From positions 416,838,031-416,902,030 of the forward strand of contig NC_066583.1 in the NCBI RefSeq assembly GCF_024323335.1: a stretch of DNA of 64,000 bases, read 5' to 3'. The position numbers were made by a program, and so were the translations under genes. Below the pieces are notes generated by a model that saw only the letters and a program-made list of their open reading frames with translations, had not been told where the DNA came from and made no database searches. This DNA is from Lathyrus oleraceus. Its lineage: Eukaryota > Streptophyta > Magnoliopsida > Fabales > Fabaceae. Shown here piece after piece: positions 45,286 through 58,523 of the stretch. Position 1 is the stretch's first letter. Each line of letters begins with the position of its first letter.

Positions 45286-47889
45286 TAAATAAATTTGAGC
45301 CTTTATCCAATTCTTGGCACTCTTACTTATTTTTTTTAACAAATGTTTGCATGTTTTAATTGATGAGTATCATTTGTTTTAAACAAATAAAGTTTTGTAA
45401 ATTGTTTTAAACAAAATGAACATTTACAAAGACTAAAAGGATAAATGGAATGTCCTTAGTGCTCTCCCAAGGATAGTATGATTTCCAAAAAGGTAAGACA
45501 TTTGTTCATATTCCGGCATGTTTATATCCTCTTCATCAGCTCTCAGTTGTCTCCTCAGCAGGAAGTTGTCTAGAGCAATCGGTGGAGGGTCTATTCCCCT
45601 TTTCATCCCCGGCTTGTCACGTGTTGACGAAGGATTCATTTCTGATTCCCTCAGCCAAGGAAGTTCCTTTGAGAATGCTTCCAGTTTATCCCCAGTGGAG
45701 CAAATTGTTCTTTCTTCCCTTGGCAAAGTTTCCTCTCCAGCAATTAGAAAGGGGTGTTTTGATTGATGTGCATCTGGTTGGTGTTTTTCCCTACGGAATT
45801 TTACATCATTCCTTGGTACGCTCCCCAGTCTAGTTTCTTCTACGGTGGATCTTATTGATATTCAGCAACCTGTTCCCGAGAATTTATGGAAAGTCTCCGG
45901 CAGTTTCTTCTGCACCTTCCTTTTGTCAGGATTGTTGGCCCCTTGTGAGACTCCTCTTGTGAAGAATTTTGTTTCTTGCAGTTGGAAGCTATGACTCTGT
46001 CTGTCCCCGACTATGATCATTGTCTTACCCTGTTTGATCATCCCCACCAGAGCTAAGTCCTCCTGTAGGCTTTTCCCTTCTTGTTGAGATGTTATGCCGG
46101 ATGTCCGTTCGCGATTCTTGGACCTGTTTGTGTTAGATATGTCTGTTTGTCAGCATTAATCATACACAAATCATGCATATGCATGCATAATCATAGCATT
46201 TAGATATTCATAATTGCATTCCTTGCCATATATATTTTCTTGTTATCTCCTGCTATTGGTGAAATGTTATTCCCCAAGCAGATGTTTGTGTATGTTCTCT
46301 CCATATAGAGTCAGCCCCATAGGAAGAAAGTGTCTATCTTTTCTTCTTTCTTCCCCACTGGGTTATGTCCTCGTGGATGATTATTGTTTCAGTTTCCTCC
46401 CAAAGTGTGTATTGGGATGGGAATTACTCCCCTGAGTTATATCCTCATTGGGATAAGTCTTGTTCAACTGTGTCTTTCTAGTTTGTTCCTAGACTGACTC
46501 CCTTTCTTGTTATCCCTTGCAATTCCCTGTGGTTTAGTTGCTCAATTGCATAGTAACCAGTCATTGATCATCCTTTTCCCCTGCGGATTTTGTGGCTTTC
46601 TACCCAGTAATCGGTAGTTTTATGTCTTATTTATGTGGTTTTCTATCCAGTAACCGGTAGATGTAATCCCCTCTTTGTTGGTTATCTTTACCTAGTAACC
46701 GGTATTGATATTCCTTCATTTTTAAGTATACCACCCAGTGACCGGTGATATATCTCTCGGATAATTGCTTTTGTTAGGAAATTTATCCCTTGCGAGTCAT
46801 CTTTCGTTTACCCTTGTTTAGTTATGATTGTTTCTTCTTCTGATTGGTCATCATTTTATACCCAGTAACCGGTATCCCGATGTCCTTTCTTTTTTTTGGG
46901 TCGATTATCCTTCATTAACCCAGTAACCGGTTGTGGATAATCTTCCATGCGAGTATGTTATCTATGTTATGACGGTAATAGATAATATATATCATGCGCT
47001 CTTCAGTCGAAGTCTTTTCTTCCCCAGTCGAGTAAGATTCGTATTTCCTTGCAGAATCGAATGCCCATCCTGTAAGTCGAGTTTGCTTTTTCAGCCCTCT
47101 TTTCGGATGATGAGTGTCTTGGATATGTTCCCAATTCAAGCCTGGTTGGTCACTTATTATATACCCAGTAACCAGTATCCCTGGTGTTCCTTCTTTCTGC
47201 TCCCTATTATGACCTTTTGTCCCCTATGGAGTCAGATTTTCCTGAGTGGAGATATGCCTTTTGGGTCCTCCTCAGATGTTTCGGATGATTGATATCTTTC
47301 ACCCTTATACCAGTCTTAGATATTCTCTCTCTCTGAGCATGTTGTTCTCTCACCCAGTAACCGATGTTTTGATAACATGTCTCTCTTTGAGTTTATTACC
47401 CAGTAACCAGTAATATCTCGTTGTTTCTTCCTCAGCTGAGTCCTTTGTGGACATCCCCGTCTGAGTTCGAATTTTTATCCGATGTGTCCTTTACGAATAG
47501 TTTTGTTGTATTGGCATATTCCCCAATACATGCATCTTTGCGTCAGCTCGAGTCTTTCCATCGATTTATTTTCATGGAATCGCTTCGTGTCTCCCAGCAA
47601 GTTTTCAAGTCGTGACCTGCTCACGCATTTTACCTTATTTTCCCCCTAGAGTCTTTGTCGCCCTATCGAGTGTGTTACTCCTATGGATTTTCCAGTTTCT
47701 TCTGATTTCTTTTCCTTCGTGGCATTCATTTATCACGAAGATTTTATTTTGCATACATACATTTGCATCATGAGGTCTCTTAGGGACCAAAATTCGTCTC
47801 TTTGTTATTATTTAAGCCCATTCTACCTCGTCAAGACGAACATTTTAACCTTCATGTCTTCGGCTAGAATGACCTTAAATAGGGGCATC
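45286..47889 (+). mobile_element. Ogre-3 interior: AT-rich piece plus 3' UTR
   Basis: 45286-45430 is AT-rich with a repeated TTGTTTTAAACAAA word, possibly an intron remnant. 45430-47876 is 3' UTR, with TCCCCAGT words and nine copies of a CCCAGTAACCGGT-like motif. The block 46915-47107 is homologous, in opposite orientation, to the 207-base unit of Ogre-2. No pol or gag is recognised. The polypurine tract AAATAGGGGCATC is at 47877-47889. A 97-codon frame on the minus strand (45726-45433, IDPPPIALDNFLLRRQL) has no family I recognise. Confidence 0.7.
46590..47415 (+). repeat. Interspersed CCCAGTAACCGGT motif array in Ogre-3 3' UTR
   Basis: Nine copies, exact or with one or two changes, near 46598, 46649, 46690, 46732, 46860, 46917, 47162, 47352 and 47399. 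Spacing is irregular (about 40-250 bases). The reverse-complement family ACCGG(G/T)T..TAGG is in Ogre-2. Confidence 0.8.
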
Positions 47890-50800
47890 TATAAGACCCT
47901 AATTTTGACCCTAAGATCCCTCATGGCATCATATCATTGCTCAGTGCATTGCCTCAAGGATCATAGCATGTTTGGCTCCTTAACCCTAGGGTTGGGACTT
48001 GTGTGAGTGTTTTGAAGCCACCAAGCATGCTTGTATTGTATATTATTGCATTTCTTATTTGATTACTAACCAAAAGCACAAAAATATGTCACTAACTCTT
48101 TTTGTTTTGAAGCTCAAGTGATCATGAGCTCCAATGCTTCTAGGAGGCTCCTAAGCTCAATGATATGGCTAGTTAAAGATGAGAAAAAGCATGACAATGG
48201 TCCACAAAGCTCCTAATCATCATATATGTCTCCCAAGTATCTCAAATGGCTAATTTGATCAAGATAACCCAAAGGTCTTGAGGATTGTTTCCCAAGGAAA
48301 CCCTAATTCAACTGTGCTTTGATTGTGCCTTGCTCATGAAGCAACCTCAACCTATGGTCAAATTTAATCAAGGGAAGTTCTTTCATTCATTATTTTATGC
48401 ATATATGAGCCTATTTGAGGATCCTCAATCAATCATTCGTCAAGATTGGAAGTTTGGCCTTGAGAAGTTGACCAATCAAGTCACCTGACTAAACTGAGGT
48501 CCACTGAGATGTAACTTTTTATGTGTTTGTCAAATGAAGATGACCCCAAAATAAAAACTGTTCTTAAGAAGCATATGAACAACTTTCATGTTCATAAAAA
48601 ATCCGTTTAAAACTTGGAAGGTTATCATTCATTTCAAAACATTATAGGTCATTTTGACTAAAACCCTAATTTTGGGTCAACTTCCCGAGGAACTAACTTC
48701 CTTAATTTTTACGATTTTGAGGTGAGACCAAATTCATTAGAAATCTTAAGCTGCCTACTTCAAATGTTATGTTGGACAAAATTTCATAATCCTAAAAGAA
48801 ATACATGTGATAATACAAAACATTATAGGTCACCTTGGACCTAAGTCATTGAATTTGAAAAAGTGGCCAACTTCAAATGCCCATAACGTTTTCATGCAAA
48901 ATCCAAATGATTCATAATTTGAGTCTAAATTTAGCATCTTGAAAAGATCTACAACTTTGATGTTGGAGGTTTTTCCATTTAAAGCATGCATCATGGAAAT
49001 AGAGGGGTTTGAATAGGCTTGCTTTTTGTGAAAGTTTCCAAAGGATGACTTAGACATGTTTCGTGCCCAAACTTTCACAGCCAATTTTCATTAATTTCCA
49101 AATGCCAAATGATTTTTTTCCCAGCATGACTTTTGTTCCTTATTTCAAGGGCTTTCCAACCACTACTGACATTACTTTTTTGGACTTTCCATGTGTGAGT
49201 TTCGAAGAGCTCTTTCTTTATGTTCATTTTTACATTTCATGATGAAACTTAATGTGCAAGCCATTTCCTTCCAAATTGCACGTCCATTTCCATTTCAATT
49301 GATCTCGGCATGGTTTAGCACCTATCATTGGGCCTCACATGCGCCTGTACAGGCCCATGCACCAAAGTTCCAATTTGCCATGCACGCGAGAGAATCATGA
49401 ACTCAGGCCTCTTCAGCTATAAATAAGCATTCAATCTCATTCATTTAGCAACCTTGTGGAGACCTGAAATGCTGCAGCACTGAAATCCCAACCATTACCA
49501 AAGGAATTTTTAGATTTTTCTCTCTTTTTCAATTCCCTAGCCTATCATCTCCATTACATCTCCAGAGCAAAAAGAGATCAAGATCTTGAAGAATTCGTGG
49601 CCCTAAGAGCTCCAATTTCGAGGTAGAACTTCAAACTTTTTGGATCTAGATCTTGCAATTCAATGTAGTATTCTCTTGTTTGTGTGGTTTTCTGAAGTCC
49701 TCACACTTGAGGCAGATCAGTGGTGGTCTCAATTCTTCATTTCGTGCATTTACAGTTGACACATCATGATCTTCCATCTCACATTTCTCTCAAAATAGGA
49801 AGAGTGAGGAAGATCCATGGATACAGTGGTGATGTACACCACCTGAGCTTCAATTTGATGTCCTTGTTTTTCATTTTCATTACAAAAAAATTCTCTGCAA
49901 GTGGTGGTTGGATTCTGGTATCTCACCGGAGAAGATGGTGGTTTCCACGACTATCACCACGTGTGCATTTTCCAGCCCTTGGATTGCTTGGCCACGTTAT
50001 AATCTCATGCGTTCGTTATGTTTACTTATTTTAAATCATCATGCCGCGCGGTTGACTCAAGTGTACCATGCGCCCTCACATCTGAGTCGTTTCTCCTTGC
50101 CGCGTCAATTAATGAGTTTGATCTAGTGGCTGCGCTTTTTTCTATTATTTATATTTTCTTTTAATTTCAATTAATTCCTTTTATTTTCAAAAATTCATAA
50201 AAACTTTATTTGAAGTAATAAAAATATGAGACTAATGCCAAAAAAAAATCTTGAAAAGTCTAGTTTCATATTTTGATTTTTAATTATTTTTGTGACTTCA
50301 TTTAATATTTTTTGTGAATTATTTGTTTTTTAATAGTTTTAATTCATTTTTAATTACTTCTTGATATTTGAAAATTCCAAAAAATATTTTCCTAACACCT
50401 ATGGATCATGATAAGTCAATGAAAAATAGTCTCATCAATTTCTTATTTGATTTGAGATTTATTTAAGATTTTAGTTCATATTGTGTTATTTTTTTAGTGT
50501 TTTTCATTGGTTTTAAATAGTTTCTGATTTCCAAAATTGTTGAGAAAATTAGTCAAAGTTTATTTGACCATGTTAGACCTATGAGAATTTAATTGGACTT
50601 GTTGAAGTTGATTTGAATTAAATTTGAGGTTTGACCATATTTTGATTATTTTATTTCACATTTTATTTTAATTCAAAAAATACCAGAAAAATATGGTTGA
50701 CTTCTTGACTTGTAATCTTCATTTCTTTTCTGTTTGGCATTGATTGATGATGACTTGGTTCACATTTGATCAATTGAATTTGATACTTGAATTCTCTTTC

Positions 50801-52732
50801 CCTCCCTTTCATCTTCATCCCATTCTTTTCATCATTTGGCCAATGAGTTAATGTCTTATGGTTGGTCTTGACAAATGAGAGGTTTAACCTTCTTTGATCT
50901 AAACCAAACTCAACTTGATCCAAGATCAAGTGAGTTGTTTTGTGTCCAAGATAGGTTGCTTCTTGGTCAAGCAAATAACCTAAAGTCCATACAAGGCCCT
51001 TCCCCTTTTGTTTTGGCATGGCAAGTTTGTGGAGCTTGGCTTACTAGTCATGATCTCTAACTTGTGCTTATTTGCATATAGTTTTATTGGCCGGCCTCAA
51101 ATAGGTGTGACTACTACGTTAGTCCACTTACGATTGCTTAATATAGCGCTACATTGTCTTATGACAAACTAACATAACCATACTAATTACTAACTTTAAT
51201 TTGAGCATTTAATTTCTTGCAATTTACTTTAATATCATTTATTTCTTGCTCATTATTCATATTGATTTTCACTTTGCTCACTTGAGCATATATTTTATGT
51301 TTATGTCATTTTTCTTTTGCTCATTTGAGCTCATTATTGTATTTAAATATATTGTTGTCTTGTGATTTGCTTTGTCTTTGTTTTGTGTGAACCTAATACA
51401 AAAAGGAGAAAGGACTTAGAATTAGGACATACCTATGCTTAAAGGAGTTCAAGAGCAACTAGGCCTTACGCCTTTAGAATGCTAAACTTGTTGAAGAGCA
51501 ACTAGGCCTGATGCCTTTAGAATGCTAAACTTCAAAGATGACTTTAAAGGACTTCTCATCTAAACCTATTCTTTGTCCATTCCTCTTATTGTGTTGTGAA
51601 CTTTTTGATGTTTCCTCTTGTGTGATAGGGATTCCATCTTGAGATAGTAAAAAGAGGACCATTGTCATGAGTAGCCAAGTTAAGAGAGACAAGCCAAGTG
51701 GAGATCCTAGGAGCTTGAATCCAAAAATTGTTTGATTGCTTGATTGTATGCTAAGTCCAAAGGAAAGGAGAATCTTGAATCATCTTTATGATTTCAAGAA
51801 AAGGAACTCCAAGGGTTTATCTTTCCCCTCTTATCTTTGTATGCTTTAGGACTAGCCCTTCTCTTCTTCTCCCCACTCTAACTAAGCCAAAATCTTTTCT
51901 TGTAAATTTTGACTTTGTTTCAAACTAGAAACCTAGGCCTTATGCCTTTGACTTTTCAAAATCTTTTCATAAATACTCATTGAGAATAAATCTTAATCCA
52001 ACTTTGACTTTATTTTATAAATACATCTAACTTGTAAATATAACTCATTTCAAGTTGTTTTTGTGGTTCCAATGACCACCTTTGCTAAAACCTTTTCATA
52101 AACATTAGTCATAGGTTTGAGTTATCACAGTGGTTGATGTAAATCTCACCTCATCCTTAGTGATTGGATTATAAGTCTTCCATACTTATTATAGGGTTAA
52201 CCCCTCACTAGTATGTTGAAGCCTTCCTCACATGGTGGATTGTTGGTTTAGGTTGAGTTTTCTCCCTTTGATAACAAAAGACCTTAAGGCTTTTGATCAA
52301 ATCAATTCACCAATCTTTGAGATTTTTACCCCGAACTACGAGGTTTTGATCCTCCTTTGTGATGGTACGTAGTCAATGGGTTCATCCATTCAAACAACAA
52401 ATTAGTAAATATAATGTATTCTTTTCTCATCCCCCCAATCTTTTGCACAAATCTTTTCACAAATACCAACCTACAACACATATTTGCAAAAAGGGTTCCC
52501 TTAGAGTACTAAGGATGTTTTGGGTGCGCAAAATCTTCCCATTTCATAACCAACCCCCTTACCCAGATCTCTGACATTTTTATTAGTTTTTGATTTGATA
52601 AAACTTCTTACCTTGGCTTTTGTTCGCTTTTTAGCCTTTCCTTTGGACAAATAAAAGTGCGGTGGCGACTCGAATTGTATGTTTACTTTTGGTTTAGTCA
52701 ATAAACCTAAAGGTAACGAAAACCCCGCTACA
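47890..52732 (+). repeat. 3' LTR of Ogre-3, 4843 bp
   Basis: Begins TATAAGACCC straight after the polypurine tract (expected TG looks mutated to TA) and ends AACCCCGCTACA. TATA box TATAAATA at 49418-49425. It ends with the Ogre-conserved GTGCGGTGGCGACTC. Comparison with the split LTR (22988-26747 plus 44926-45285) shows strong similarity only in the tail, by eye about 75-85%. They are probably different subfamilies rather than partners. No gene; short frames are chance. Confidence 0.82.
49418..49425 (+). promoter_or_regulatory. TATA box of the Ogre-3 LTR
   Basis: TATAAATA in CTTCAGCTATAAATAAGC, about 1.5 kb into the LTR, followed by a leader. Confidence 0.65.
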
Positions 52733-53350
52733 GATGTTTGTTCATCTTCATTCTTCTCCTTGTAATCCCATTCTTGTTGGGTTAGTATGTATGTTCACTT
52801 TTATAGTATGTATTTTCATTAATCATGGTGTTATGTATGATTTATTCACGAATCTATATCGATGTTATCCTTGTTTACTTGGTTATCTATTGATTTGAAC
52901 CGTTATTGAGAAATACTCTTCGAATCTAGATCTAGGATAATTATTTGTTAGATTCTAAATATAAACCTATATTTAGGTTTAACATTCGTGTGGTTATCGA
53001 ATCTTAATGCTCTGTATTGTTTGATAGGCTGAGAGATCGTCGATTAAATAATATAATAGAACTCTCGTTAGCGCATCAGACATGAACTCTTATTTAGATT
53101 ATGCATAACTGGTTGGTAAATTACATGTTCCTATGGTGGATGAAATTCAATTATGTAAAGCTCTTAGATCTTTCCGAAGCTTTATTTATTTATTTATTCA
53201 TTCGTTTTACATAGATTATCTTTTAAATTTAAATTTTACAAACCCATGCTTAAAAATGTAGAGACCATTGAACGACATTTGATGTCGCACTAATCCCTAT
53301 AGAGACGATAAAACAAAATACTTACTTTTTCTTGTTGCTTTACCGCATCA
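52733..53350 (+). repeat. Athila-derivative LTR 1, 3' half only
   Basis: Starts GATGTTTGTTCATC, matching about 55954 in LTR 2, and ends CCGCATCA. The first half is missing because the Ogre-3 LTR ends here. Confidence 0.82.
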
Positions 53351-55354
53351 ATAAAAGGGCGCCGCTGCCGGGGATTGGTGTTTAGAAATTGAAAGGATCG
53401 TAATAGTTTCTATCTTTTTTTTAAGATTTGTGCATTTGTGAATAGTGTATAGATACTTGTATACAAACTTGTCTATATTTTATACATTATTGTTTTGTAC
53501 TTGTTTGTTATACTTGTTTATATTGTCTATATTCTTGTCTTTCATAACGTTTGTTCAAGTGTTTGTATATACTTGTTACCCATCAAGTTTGTTCAAGGGT
53601 TTTTTTTTATATTTTTGTTTCCCTTTACGTTTTCTGAAGTGTTGGTTAGAGGTGGCCGTTTGTTAACAACTAGCCACGCAAAGAAGCAACAAAAAGGAGC
53701 GTATAGAAGATAAAGACATTTAGCTAACAACGTAAAACAAGCGCTTGTTGGGAGGCAACCCAATTTTTAAAGTTTTTTTTATAGATTTTCATTTAGTAGT
53801 ATAGGAATTTAAGAGTGACAATGGATGGAAAACTTTAAAAAATTCTGTTTTTGAAAAACCATGATGCAACTCTGCTCTATAAGCGCCACCAGAGGGCGCT
53901 TAGCGTGCCTTACTGCACATGTAAAAATATTGCAGCCCACTGATCCATTTTCACCCAGTTCTTTTGACCCATTTTGAACTTATTTTGTTTTATATTTTGT
54001 AGTTTAGTTTAATATTAAGTTATTAAGTTGTTAGAGATTGGTTTTGTGTTTGTACAAAAAGCTTGTCTTTGATTGGCTTGAGGAAAAAAGGAGTGATTGT
54101 TTCAAGTTTGAGTGTATCAACAAAAAATGCTTTCGTAATTACGAAAAGTTTGAAAGGATGGTACATTATTAAGGTACATGTTTAATGATTTCTACAACAT
54201 AGCATAAATATGAAACTTATGCTTTGTAAAAATATCATGCCATTGATTCTTTTTCAATACTTGTTCATGTTTGAATCGCTTTAGATCATAGCGAAATATG
54301 AGGAAAATTTCCATTGTTCACTATATGCACCGGATACCAAAAATCATTGTTTTAACTAGGTTTTATTATGTTTCATCTTTCATTTATGTTAAAATATTAT
54401 GAAAGAATGAAAATGATCAATGCACTTTGTTTGCTTTTGAGCACAACCACTTGACCAAAATGTAGCCTAACGTATGGGTGAATGGGAATTTGCTTACCCC
54501 CTTTGAGCCTTGTGCCAGGATCCATTTTGATGTCAACTTTTGGAACTTGTACATAACTAATTAGTTAATTGTTGATTTGAGATTGGATTTTGAATTATAT
54601 TTTCTTGAACCCTCAAACATAAATTGTGGTTTAAAATTTCACCCTTGCCTTAGAAAGTTTTGGAATATTCACATTAGAATGATTGATTGCATTTAAGTTA
54701 GGGAGAAATGTTGGTTGCTATGAGGTTGAGAAATAAAAAGAGAAAGCATTGAAAAAGAAAAAAAGGAAGAGAAAAAATAGCAAATAAATTGTGCTAATAA
54801 TTTGTGTGAAAGGGTGTAACAATTGTGCAATGAGAAAAAGGTGAATGAAATTTGTGAATACTGGAGATTGTAAGAAGTGATCACTCGCATATGATTAGGC
54901 AAGATTTTTGTTTCAATTACCTTTAGAAATTAACTTTGTTTGTTACCCAAGCCACATTACAACCCCTAAAGTCCTTGTGATTTGTGTTTTCTACTTTCGA
55001 TATGAATTTTTTGGATAAATGCATAGTTTGATCTAGATGTTAGAAAGATTCTTCGGTGTGACTCAAGTCTCTCATTTTTGTTATTCTTCCATTGATTAAG
55101 ATGTGTGTTAGGTGTAATTCATCTTTGAAAATGTATTGCTTTAGAATTTTTAACATGTGTTTTATGCTCAGAATTTGTTTCATAGTCATGGTATCGTTGT
55201 ACTATAGTGGTAAACATTTCTTTACTTGTACTGTTGAAATTTGAACCATACATTAGTTTCCATTTGTAAAAGCTTGTTGATCATGATTGCTTTTGTTTTC
55301 TTTAGGACAGTTGATTCTTGTTTAAGGACAAACAAGTTCTAATTAGGGAGAGTT
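53351..55354 (+). other. Non-coding interior 1 of the array
   Basis: Primer site GGGCGCCGCTGCCGGGGA at 53357-53374, a T-rich leader, then an 8-bp-stem hairpin TAAGCGCC..GGCGCTTA at 53880-53902. A long AT-rich 3' UTR-like segment follows, then a purine tract AATTAGGGAGAGTT at about 55341-55354. No frame over 110 codons, none recognisable. Confidence 0.8.
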
Positions 55355-56603
55355 TGATAAGGGATAAATTATGGTAATTTTATGTGTAAATAATTGACAT
55401 TTATTAACTTGTTTCAATTTATTTTCATGCATAAACCTCAACTTTTCCATATATATTATATAGTTTGCGTTATCATATAAATATCGCTTAGTTATATAGT
55501 TTTCATGTCTTTTTGTAGGTTTCCTTACCTGTTTGAAGCATTTGACACTTGATAGGCAAAAGCAAAGCTTCAAGATGCAATTTTGGGGAAAAAATGTCTG
55601 GTTACATGGACTAAGCGCGGTCTTAGCACGCTTAGAGAAAACAAAAGGCATGACCATTGGGAAATTCACGCTAGGAGTGTGCGATGAGCGCTCTTAGCGC
55701 GAATCAAGGCGGTTTAAGTTTAGTTTTGATGATCGTGCTAAGCAGGCTCTGATAGGGCTTAGTTCGATTCTAGTTTTAAGCCCCTATTTATTCATTTGTA
55801 CACAAATTTTTAGGGTATGATTTTGGGAAATTTTAACCCCAGCTCCATCAACACCATTTTTTTTGTTAGGAGAGATAAATACTTAGAAAATAACAAGTTA
55901 GGATGCTTCTTGAAGATCCGGAGTTGGATTTGCCTCTATCCTTGGAAAATCACGGTGGATATTTGTTCATCTTCATTTTTCTCCTTGTAATCCCTTTCTT
56001 GTTGGATTTGTATGTAAGTTCACTTTTATAGTATGTATTTATTTACATCATGGTGTTATGTATAACATATTCACGAATCTATATCGATGTTATCCTTGTT
56101 TACTTGCATATCTATTGATTTGAAATGTTATTGAGAAATACTCTTCGAATCTAGATCTAGGATAATCATCTATTAGATTCTAAACTCTATACGTAGATTT
56201 AGGTTTAACATTCACATGGGTATCAAATCTTAATGCTCCATATTGTTTCATTGGATGAGAGATCGTTGATTAAATAACATGATAGAACTCTCGTCAACGC
56301 TTCAACCCTGAACACTAATGTGAGTGATACATGATGATATTGATAAATGTTTAGATTGTGCATAATAGGTTGGTAAATTACATGTTCGTATGGTAGATGA
56401 AATTAAATCATGTAACGGTCTCAGATCTCTCTGAAGCTCTATTTATTTATTCATTTGTTTTAAATAGTTTAGCTTTTAAATTCAAATTTTACAAACTCAA
56501 GCTTAGAAAAGTAGACACCGTTAAACGATATTTGATGTCACCCTAATCCATGTGGAGAATATAAAACAAAATACTTACTTTTTCTCGTTGCTTTACCTTA
56601 TAA
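55355..56603 (+). repeat. Athila-derivative LTR 2, 1249 bp
   Basis: Starts TGATAAGGGATAAATT, ends about CCTTATAAA before primer site 2. Contains CTAAGCGCGGTCTTAGCACGC words at about 55609. The ends agree with LTR 3. Confidence 0.83.
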
Positions 56604-58523
56604 ACAAAATGGCACCGCTGCCGGGGATTTATGTTTAGATATAGAAGGCATCACAATAATTTCTATCTTTTTTTAAGCTTTGTATATTTGAGAATAATGT
56701 ATAGATACTTGTATAGATACTTGATTATAAACTTGTCGATATTATATATATTCTTGTTTTGTACTTGTTTGCCTTACTTGTTTATATTGTATATATTCTT
56801 GTTTTTCATAAAGTTTGTTCTAGTGTTGTATATTCTTGGTATCCATAAAGTTTGTTCAAGTGTTTGTATATACTTTTATCCATCAAGTTTTTTCAAGTGT
56901 TTGTATATACTTTTATCCATCAAGTTTTTTCAAGTGTTTGTATATTTTTTCCCTTCAAGTTTGCTTAAGTGTTGGTTAGGGGTAGTCGTTGGTGAACAAC
57001 TAGCCACGCAAATAAGCAACAAGAAATAACATATACAAGATAAAGGCATCAAGTTAACGATGTAAAACAAGTGCTTGTTGGAGGGCAATCCAATTTTTTT
57101 AAGTTTTGTTATAGCTTTTAATTTAGTAGTATAGGCATTAAAGAGTGGGAGTGGATGAAAAACATAAAAAGAATCCATTTTTGAAAAACCATGATTCAGC
57201 TCTACTGCAGATGTAAAAATACTTCAGCCCACTGATGCACTTTCACCCAGGTATTTTGAAATTTTTTTGTTTTGTGTTTTGTAGTTTAGTTTAATATGTA
57301 GTTATTAAGTTGTTAGAGATTTTGTTTTGGGTTTGTCAAAAAGGCTTGTCTTTAATTCTTTCTACCACCTAGCATGAATATGAAACTTATGCTTTGTACA
57401 AATATCATTCCATTCATTCTTTTGCAATAGTTGTTTCATGTTTGAATCATTTTAGATCATAGCCAAATATGAGGAAACTTTCCATTGTTCACTATATGCA
57501 TCGGGTGCCAACCATCATTATTGTAACTCGATTTTATTATGTTTAATCTTTCATTTTTGTTGAATTGTATGAAAGCATGAAAATGATCAAGACATATTGT
57601 TTGGTTTTGAGCATAACCACTTGACCAAAAAGTAACCTAACTTGTGAGTGAGCAAGAATTTGCTTACCCCTTTAAGCCCTGTGTCCAGATCCATTTTGAT
57701 GTCAACTTTTAGAACTTGTACACAACCAGTTAGTTCATTGTTGATTTTAGATTGGATTCCGAATTTTTTTTCTTGAACCCTCAACCATAAATTATAGTTT
57801 GAATTTTTACCCTTGCCTTAGAATGTTTGGGAGAATTCACATTACAATGATTGGTTGCATTCAAGTAGAGGAGAAAAGGTTGGATGCTATGAGGTTGAGA
57901 AAGAAAAAGAAAAGACAAAGAAAAAGCATTGAAATAGAAAAAAAATAGTAAATAAATTGTACTAATAAGTTGTGTGAAAGGGTGTAATAATTATGCTATG
58001 AGAAAAAGGTGAATAAAATTTGTGAGTGCTTGAGATTGTGATAAGTGATCTATCCCATATGATTAGGCAATATTTTTGTTTCAATTACCTTATAAAATGA
58101 CCTTTCTTTGTTACCTAATCCACATTACAACCCTTGAAGTCCTTTTGATTTGTGTTTTATGCTTTCGATATGAATTGCTTGGATAAATGCATATATTGAT
58201 ATATATGTTAGCAAGATTGTTGGGTGTGAGTCAAGTCCCTCATGTTTGTTCTTCATCCATTGATAAACTTGTGTGTTAGGTGTGATTCATCTTTGAAAAT
58301 GTATTTCTTTAGAACTTTTGACATGTGTTTTATGCTCATAATTTGTTTCAAAGTCATGGTATCGTTGTACTATAGTGGTAAACATTTATTTGCTTGTACT
58401 GTTGAAATTTGAACCATACATTAGTTTCCATTTGTAAAAACTTGTTGATCATGATTGCTTTTGTTTCATTTATGGTAATTGATTCTTGTTTGAGGAAAGA
58501 CATGTTCTAAGTTGGGGAAAGTT
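56604..58523 (+). other. Non-coding interior 2 of the array
   Basis: Primer site TGGCACCGCTGCCGGGGA at 56610-56627. It carries about three copies of a roughly 37-base unit (TCAAGTGTTTGTATATACTT) at about 56855-56950. It lacks the hairpin segment that interior 1 has (deletion near 57195). Purine tract AAGTTGGGGAAAGTT just before 58524. No gene. Confidence 0.8.

Noticed and set aside
22988..52732. One Ogre element with the split LTR as 5' LTR and 47890-52732 as 3' LTR
   Set aside because: The two LTRs are similar mainly in their tails, and no primer site follows 45285, so I treat them as different elements.
53445..53713. Small membrane proteins at the start of the array interiors
   Set aside because: Frames come from TTGT/TATA-rich leader repeats just after the primer sites, and differ between units.
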